From Sabellastarte sp. h YS-2021 (Eukaryota > Annelida > Polychaeta > Sabellida > Sabellidae): a stretch of DNA of 64,000 nt. Below the pieces are notes generated by a model. The model was not told the origin of the DNA. It ran no database searches and was given only the letters and a program-made list of their open reading frames with translations. Position numbers and translations under genes: made by a program. Within the stretch, counting starts at the first letter, position 1. Every line of letters begins with the position of its first letter. Of this stretch, positions 56,521-64,000 are shown piece after piece. The DNA is taken from contig OZ024931.1 in the NCBI GenBank assembly GCA_964017235.1, forward strand, positions 137,208,033-137,272,032. The letters are read 5' to 3'.

Positions 56521-57744
56521 CTTGCTAGTTGGGCATTGTTATAGGCAAAATTACTAGGTGGAAGTTGGCCTGTCAACTAGTGGGTTGGAGTGTATTTACA
56601 GTGATAATATATATGATGGGTCAGGATTGTCCTTTTTCCCCTTCATGGTGAATTTTGATCCCATTAACCTGTAATTTTCCTTCTAATAACAACTAAAAGT
56701 GTTTTCTTCTTGTCCGGCAGCCAAGGGGGTTGAACGAAAAGTACAAGTATTTTTTTCTGCAGATTATGTACCCCTAGTGCCGTGGTGACTTCAGAAGACA
56801 GAGAAATTGGAACAAGTGATGTTCTTTCTTTCTTGTGACCATGTTACTCTAGGTTTTAAACTATTCCTCAATATGACTCCTGCAAATGTGCTCTGGAAAC
56901 ATTCAGGGAGCAAGTATGAGACATTGCTGGTTAAGATGCCAGCTTTGGGTGAAACCAATGTCACTTTTGATGACCAGGGCTTTTCAATGGATAACATATT
57001 AGGATAATTTATACGCATACGTCAACATCATCATTTTTAGGTTATGTTTAAACTGTGTTTATGGCCCATTAAGGCCCCACATAAAATTATATAATCTGCA
57101 CCTACATTTTCTAGTAATTTACAGATTTCTTCAAAAAATGAAAGCAGTCATTGTTTCGTTCATAAAAGGCTGTCTTGATGTATTCTCATCAAGGTTATTG
57201 TTCAGAGTAAATTACGATAATTTCCATTTTTATCTTTGTTGCATGACAATATTTCATGTTTGGAATCATTGTTCAAAAGAATAGTCACGCCATATGGTGC
57301 TTATTTTACCTCCATTTATGAAAATTTCATTATTCCATAAATCTTTTACTGTCATCATATCATCTTCAATCAAGTGTGTATCCTCAAAACACATTTGCCC
57401 ATTTTTAAAATTTTTCTTCAATATTCCTTAAACCTTGGCAACTTGCGAACATCACCTTAATACTATTTCCTACATAAAGCATAACCATTTTTCCCGGGAC
57501 TCACTCTTTTGAAATTATGTTTTTGTTTTATTTTGATATCTTTTATCTTTGGTATTATTCTGGCATCTCATTTCTAAACTAATAAAAACAATAAATGAAA
57601 CATACACATATACATTGTAACATACACTGGATAATATAGAGTTGTAAATATTGCATATTTGTACAGAAAACATGCTTTTAAAATTGATATTCTAGTTCAT
57701 CAACCTACATTATTTCCCAAGGATAATACCCCACTGATAGTTAC
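56521..57744. other. No supported feature
   Basis: Two antisense frames overlap at 56791-57018, neither recognised. Otherwise AT-rich with nothing assignable. The right edge abuts the broken end of the CR1/L2-like LINE. Confidence 0.4.
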
Positions 57745-60215
57745 CGTCACAATTTGGATGCCACATTTTGTATATGCTGAAGTTTATTAATAGACTTCTT
57801 TGCAAGTCCAAGTAGAAGGGAATTACAGTAATCAAGTTTAGAAGTGACATATGCATGTACTAAAGCTATTGTGGCATCAAGTGTCGGATAACGGAGGCAG
57901 AGAGCAATTGATCTGAGGTAGTACATTGCGGCACTTACTTTCTGGTGAACAAATTTATGCATATTCATCTCTGAGTCAAATAAAACTCGGTTTTTGGCAC
58001 ACGATATACTTCTTACTAATGAGTTACCAATTCGAAGTGTTACTGAGGGCACTTTTTAAGAAGTAAGGGCACCGCAGAAGTAGAACCTCAGTCTTTTCAT
58101 CATTAAGCTTTAGCTTGTTACAGAGCATCCATCACTTAAAATCACAGATACATTTTTTGAGCCGACTACAAACATCATTGATATCAACTCCTGGTCTGAA
58201 ACTGAGATATAGCGGTGTGTCATCAGCATAAGTGTGATAACTTATGCCATGCTTTTGAATAATGTCTTTCATAGGTGTAGTGTACATCGTGAACAGAATC
58301 GGGCCGACCACTGAGCCTTGTGACACACCATATTTGAGTTTAACAGGTTGAGAAAACTACTGACCAACTTTCACCATCTGTGATCTGTCTGAAAGGTATA
58401 AAGCAAACCAATTTAAGGTATTTCCAGTTATTCCAAAGTGGCTCCGTAATCGTGAGAGTAGGAAATTATGGTCTATTGTATCAAAAACAGCACACAAGTC
58501 CAACAGGACAAGAACAACCATGCATTTTGGTGAAGGGAAGACAAAATGTCATTATGAACTCAAAGAAGAGCTGTTTCAGTTGAGTGATAAGCACGATAAG
58601 CAGACTGGAAGCTGGAACAGAGTTGGTTCTGTTGAATGTGTGCCAACAACCTCTTAGCAACTACCTTCTCCACTACCTTGGATACAAAATTTAAGTTGGA
58701 TACAGGTCTGTAGTTTTTAAAACTATCAGGATCCAATGTAGCCTTTTTTATTAATGGAGTGACTGAGGCCCTCTTTGTAGCAGCTGGTACAGCTGCTCCT
58801 TGTAACGAGAGGTTAACAATATCTGTGAGAGGTTCAATTAGTTCACTGAGGCATTCTTTTAATAGGGCTGTCGGAAAGACATCTAGATCACATGTAGCAG
58901 ATGAAGATTCCAATATGATCTTGTGTACTTCTATGGTGTTAGTTGAAGGAAATACCTCCAGTTTAGAAAGAATAGGATTTTGGTCAACTGCCTGCAGGAA
59001 CTGGTTCACCATTTCCTGTTGTGACTCAAGTGACAGAAAGTCACTTATTTTAACAATTTTATCCACAAAGAAGGCATTAAAGGAGGAAGCCAAATCTTCA
59101 TTAAGGGGAGCATTTGGTAATACAGGATAAGGGCACCAGTTCCAAATTTTTTTTGGCAGTGGAGAAGAGCTTCTTCTTGTCCTCGTGTGATTCAAGAATG
59201 CGTGTGGAAAATAATTCTGTTTTTGCAGTTTTCAGAAGGAGGTTAACATATTTTGTCTGATTCTTGAATCGCTCATAATCAACAATCAACTTAAATATCA
59301 CTGCACGATGATGGGAGATTCCCAGGTCATAAACTGATAATGAGTGAACAGGAGAGTTATCAGATTTAGTTATTACAAGATCATGCAGTGAGTTGGGTCT
59401 TTAACTAATTGAGATAATGCACATTCCTCAAGAAGGTGGGTGAATTTAGATGGCAAAGGAGACTCAAGCTTATTCATGTGGATGTTGAAATCACCCATTA
59501 CTAATTAATTTTGATGGGCCGTACTACATTTGATAAGCTTGTCTGAAAATTCATCCATAAATTGCTCTTCAGTGTAGCCATTCTTCACACTTGGTGGAGG
59601 CCTGTATACCACTATTAATCTATAGGAAGTTTTATGAAGGCTAAGCTGTGCTTCCAGATGTTCAAATGTGGAAAATTGTTGGGAGATGATATTCTTAACA
59701 TGAAAATTTTTCTTTAATATAAGAGCCACTCTCCCTCCCAAAGTGTTCTGCCTTGGAATTTGGAGACACTTGTAGCCACTAGGGGTCAGATCACTAATCA
59801 CATCCAGGCCCCCATTTCCACTGAGTCAAGTTTCAGTTATGGCAAATATACCAATGTCCAAATCAATTAAAAATCACTCAATAGAAGGGCTTTGTTTTTC
59901 ACAGAGTGTGCATTAAGAAGACAACATTTCACATTCTTTGCACCAAAACAATTCACTTGAGGCACAATATTGATTAAATTAGAGAAATCAACACCAGGTT
60001 TGGGTTTGTGCTTTTCACTGATATAATGCTGCTTACATCTTCTACCAGCCCTCCTTCCCCTGGCAGTGTGTACCAATTTGGACACTGCATGTTTGTGTAG
60101 TGATAACTCCTGAAGTGTCAGCTGTGTCTCAATAGGGAGTTCACCACTGTCAGCAAGTGGAGTTATGCTAAATTCCATCAATTCATCTGAGTTGTACTTC
60201 AGGAATCCCATTGCA
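57745..60215 (-). pseudogene. CR1/L2-like LINE: endonuclease and reverse transcriptase, 3' end missing
   Basis: Non-LTR polyprotein, minus strand. It begins near MGFLKYNSDELMEF (60211). The apurinic-type endonuclease runs from VKCCLLNAHSVKNKALLL (about 59920) through SGYKCLQIPRQNTLGGRVAL, LVVYRPPP-like sequence and MGDFNIHMNK (59470-59500) to GISHHRAVIF (about 59299-59330), where the usual SDH reads SHH. The RT follows: DPDSFKNYRPVSNLNFVSKV, QSAYRAYHSTETALL, LDLCAVFDTIDH, GSVVGPILFTMYTTP and YADD (58219-58230) intact, then LDYCNSLLLGLAKKSINKLQ to about 57747. Stops and frameshifts separate at least six blocks. The C-terminal WNxLPxxIR region and 3' UTR are absent. Motif style (YADDTxLYLSF, CNSLLxGL) fits CR1/L2. 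Confidence 0.9.
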
Positions 60216-62880
60216 AATGGTTTTATTCACTCCCTCCAGTGTTGGTGTAAGGTGTTCCAGTGTTTAATCACATCAAGCCCCACAACATAACCAAATAAGG
60301 TAATAAGCCTTGTGGAACTGTGTTAAGATTGTTCTGGTATTCACAATAGTCCAAAAATATAAACACATATATTCCACTTGATTCAGAGTGTTGATAAATA
60401 ATAGACACTATCCAATGATCTATGGAGTTTAAATAAGCCAGTGGTAGAAAAATTAAACACCAAAAGCCTCTATAACCATTAAAAATTTGATTAACATTTT
60501 GAGAGCACATAAAACACATCCTGCTGCTGAAAACAACCAGCGCATGTCTCTTAAGGAGAAAGAAGAAGGAAGGAGATTACTGATGATACACAAAAAATGC
60601 AACTAAAATATACATAGACACACTCCCCAAAGGATAAAATTCATATTTCTGAACAATAAGAGTCAAGATATAGATATCAAAAATACCCTTTAGTCTGGTA
60701 ACATGCCTAACATTGACTTGTATGGATTTCAACATTAGCTTGGGTTGCAATGCTCCAAACTATGACGTAAGATGTTATTTTACCATTGAAATTTTGTTTG
60801 AATCGCAGATACATAATTAATTACAGAAGAATGTGAGATCTGGTTATGAATCAAAAATTCAATGAACATGAGAATGTGAATCACTTGCACTCCCCACAGG
60901 AGGCAATGTTTAAATTCACAAATGACACAAAGGTGTGAAACATGGATGTTAAAGTTTCAGCAGTTTTTGATGTGTAAGCACCTTTAGACACTGATAAGCC
61001 CATGTAAGCTGAAGACAGTGCCAAGGTAGAAGGCCTACAGAATGAACATACCAAAAAGTTATCTAGGCATCTTGAGTTACTAAGATCACTCTAAATGGCA
61101 TTGTGTAGGAGTAGTATCTGGCCTGAAACCTCGCACCACCCATAATTTGGAACTCAATAACTTAAGCCTTGCTATTGTGTCTGGACACTGATGCCATCAA
61201 AAAGGAGGTCAGCCACTTTGTTCTCCACAATCAGGACACAAATTGCTATTGATTCTTTCTCTTATGCAGCATAAAAATCCAAAATATTAATGGCAATCGG
61301 AGCGAAGATGGTGTCTGTAAGGATAATGGAAACTCAAAACCCAGCTTGTCAGATAACTGACTGTTAGGCCCCCAATAATTGTCATTGGCACAACTTGCCA
61401 AATACTTATGCACATCCACATGATTTAAAGTGTCACCAGTTAAAATCTCAGAAGGGAAATCATATGATTAACCCTGATCAGACTTTAAACTAGTTAGAGG
61501 TGTGAATCCAAGAGCAATCTATTACCTTTGGAGATCTGCACATTGGTATTTGAGACAAAGAGATCAAGATGTCTGACTTGCATTGGTGGCCTCTAGCAAA
61601 CCTTAGCATGACTTGTTTCAATTCAAATTTGTGTGTGGCATCACGTATGTGATCACTGGAGCAGTGACCTTACAGCCATCATTTTGCCCCTGGAAGTCAA
61701 AACTGACAACTCTTTTACTAACTTGGTCTTGCACATCAGAATTTATACAGGTGTCCAGTTGGGGCTGCATGTGTTTGGCCACAGATTTTACACTTGTAGA
61801 GTCCATGGAAGGCATATAACACATTCCACAATACAATGAAAATGAGCTGTTCACACAAACTTCAGATAAACTTAAATCCACGTGCATGTGGCTTCAATAA
61901 AAATAGCAAAATCCCAGCAAAGTCCTAGCCAAGCCATCCCATTGTCTTCAGTACACCAAATGAATTACAATTACAATGAAAAGCAAGGTTTCTCTTGCCC
62001 AGAATTCTGGAAAACAACAATTACTGTACTTCAGGTTGGGGAGTCCAACCAACACCCCCAAAAGGTGGGTTACCCAGTTGGCACCCATGTCACATTGCTT
62101 TCATGCACGATGCAAAACTTACTTAGCGTATCAGTCTAGTTGCATTTTATTCCAGCTAATTTTAAGTTTAAAATTTAGTATGTTTCATCAAAATACTATA
62201 AGAATATTTTTCACAACAACTTCTGTGTAATGCTGCACAATTTAATTTCATCATGATGAGACTGTATAATAACACATCAATATGAACTTTTTAAAGTATA
62301 CTTCCATAATGTACTCTTTTATATACATTTGTTACTGATGTTTGTGGAAAATAACAGAGTATTTTAATATTATCTATTAATATCTGACAGTTTTTGAAAT
62401 AACACTTGACATTTTTTTATATCACAATAACCACCATACTTGGATTGCACTTCCTTCATTTGTCTTTCAAGCCTGCTACACTTAAAAATTGTTACATCTT
62501 GTTTTAACTTTTTTTGTATTTCCTGAATAATTTTGTAACAACTTTTTCCTTATCTTTTTCCTTATTACTGACTGGTTTTAGCAGAGTTTTATATTATTCA
62601 GCAAAACTTCTTGTTTTGAGACACTAATAATTCTTACAAGAGGGTGTGACCATGACATTGTCAGTAAATTTCTGAAATGATGTTACTTGGTCAAGTAACT
62701 CAGTAGGGTTACTCTGTAAGGTGTTGGCTTTTAGTGTGTTGTGTCTAGGTTTCGAAGGTCTGAAGATGGCTTGACCTTTTTCTATTCCAGTAAATATTCA
62801 TAAACCTTTTTCCTATGTTTCTACTCAAGGCTCAAACCTACACCCACATATCAGTTAATATGAATGAAAGATTGTTTCTC
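60216..62880. other. No supported gene
   Basis: Several short frames between 61.6 and 62.2 kb overlap on both strands with no recognised motif. No repeat was delimited. Confidence 0.4.
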
Positions 62881-63035
62881 TGTGCAACTTTAGCTCAAAG
62901 TTATCATGGGCCTAGACCTGGGTTTGAATCTGGAGTTTTAATGCGTTTTCTACTTAAATTTGCTTGGGCTATTGACTGACTTTGGGAGCCCTTTTTATTA
63001 GCCTCAATCTCAAATGGGGCTGCAATGTATAGGAA
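62881..63035 (+). other. Possible tRNA-derived SINE remnant
   Basis: TAGCTCAAAGT (62891-62901) and GGTTTGAATCT (62921-62931) resemble polymerase III A and B boxes, but they are only about 30 bp apart instead of about 43, so this may be a deleted copy or chance. A pyrimidine/GC-richer body follows to about 63035. No target duplication. Confidence 0.25.
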
Positions 63036-64000
63036 TCCTGGTACTGTGAAAAAGACGCTAGAGATACATGTTATGTTATCTATCTTGAGATAGATTTTTT
63101 ATGATTCTATATATTTGGAAACAATATAATTTATACAATATTATAATATTTTAGCTACACCATTCATGTCTTTTTTTGGATTTTAATTTTGGATTTCTTT
63201 TGGATTGTAATTCTGCCATCAGTAACAATATGATTTATTTCAAACCTATGTGATTTTGTAATTTGTGTAGTAAAATTATTGATTATATGATTGCTATAAA
63301 TGATATTTGGTTATAAGGTTCGAGGAACAAAGCTTTCTATCTATTCCCAAAACCCTTGCAGATTTACTACAACCTTACCATTGATCTATTTGTACAAATT
63401 ACACCAGACAGATTGTGTAATAAAATTCACAACGTATTATGTTTTTTTTTTTTTATATATAATCTATCATATTTCATTGCGAAGTAACATATTAAATTTA
63501 TATTGTTTGATGTATTTCTTTTCTTTTTCTCTTTTCATTGTTAAATAAATCAAAAAATATTAAAAATAAATCCAAAAGCTCACAACATTTGAATTTTGTC
63601 TTAGGTTTTGGTATAAAGGTAATAAAAGTTTTGTTGTCAATTTTTTAAACACATGTTACAATTTTCTAATAAAGTAAGCAGTATATGGTATGATTTGTAA
63701 CAACATGTGAGAAAGTATCAAACTGTGGCCTGAGGTGACAGTGTCACCACTCTTATTTAACAACCAAAAAAATCTACTTTTAGGTAATTTAACTTTTTAT
63801 AAATATGCACATACTTTATCTTCACTATTTGTCACATCATAAACAACAAAGATTAATCTTGATCAACAGTATAACCCGTGTCTGTCCATAAGCAAACTCA
63901 TTGTACAAATCTGCTTGGTATAGATCATGAATGTATCTGATCCTCGTAGGAACAAGATACCATTTTAAGAACCCTCATGTGTTTTAGCATCTCTTAAAGA
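63036..64000. other. No supported feature
   Basis: AT-rich sequence with a T-run near 63441-63453. No gene, RNA or repeat recognised. Confidence 0.45.

Noticed and set aside
61618..61887. Overlapping frames on both strands near 61.7 kb as a gene
   Set aside because: Three frames overlap in the same 250 bp with no family motif; similar overlap occurs by chance where stops are locally sparse.

Overview
This is 64 kb of AT-rich animal DNA with no identifiable host gene. Long reading frames are absent, and almost everything recognisable is a decayed mobile element. The mix points to an invertebrate, most likely a mollusc or other lophotrochozoan: DIRS-type tyrosine-recombinase retrotransposons, Tx1/L1-like and CR1/L2-like LINEs, PIF/Harbinger DNA transposons, MITEs, and tRNA-derived SINEs ending in a GACGTAAAAC-type tail. 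The phylum is inferred from this repeat content, not proven. The window reads as intergenic or intronic sequence.

Layout. From 0 to 6.9 kb the sequence is mostly unassigned, with a hairpin repeat near 1.6 kb, a short three-copy repeat at 2.37 kb and an unrecognised broken coding segment at 2.4-2.8 kb. From 6.9 to 12 kb there is a Tx1/L1-like LINE fragment (minus), the 5' half of a Harbinger transposon (plus) and two MITEs. From 13.7 to 24.2 kb there is a CR1/L2-like LINE 3' end, a second copy of the AAACGTTT-rich MITE, another Tx1/L1-like fragment, a 21-bp minisatellite and two local duplications. From 26 to 31 kb lies a large degenerate Harbinger element: its transposase (plus) and its Myb/SANT-like protein (minus) converge, and a TTAA-flanked piggyBac-like element of 1,854 bp sits inside the transposase. 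From 31 to 33.5 kb there is a dispersed repeat pair and a third Tx1/L1-like LINE fragment (plus).

The second half is dominated by two related DIRS-like elements on the minus strand. Copy A (34.4-36.9 kb) retains only gag. Copy B (41.8-46.1 kb) has gag, reverse transcriptase, RNase H and tyrosine recombinase in the expected order. Both are riddled with frameshifts, and copy B has lost catalytic residues. SINEs have jumped into both; the one in copy B has a clean 14-bp target duplication. Between the copies lie a 2.4-kb cluster of short modules in alternating orientation, a complete Harbinger MITE with TAA target duplications, and a SINE with a perfect 13-bp target duplication. From 49.5 to 54 kb there are two more copies of a TTCCACTGG-ended MITE family and a tRNA-like SINE. 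From 57.7 to 60.2 kb there is a CR1/L2-like LINE (minus) with endonuclease and RT domains but no 3' end.

No gene network can be described: the proteins are transposition enzymes of unrelated elements, all broken. I saw no CRISPR array, functional tRNA or rRNA gene, or operon. The most interesting items are the exact nesting of a TTAA element in a Harbinger transposase, a microhomology-flanked rearrangement of the DIRS RNase H, the alternating-module cluster, and the paired MITEs and minisatellites.
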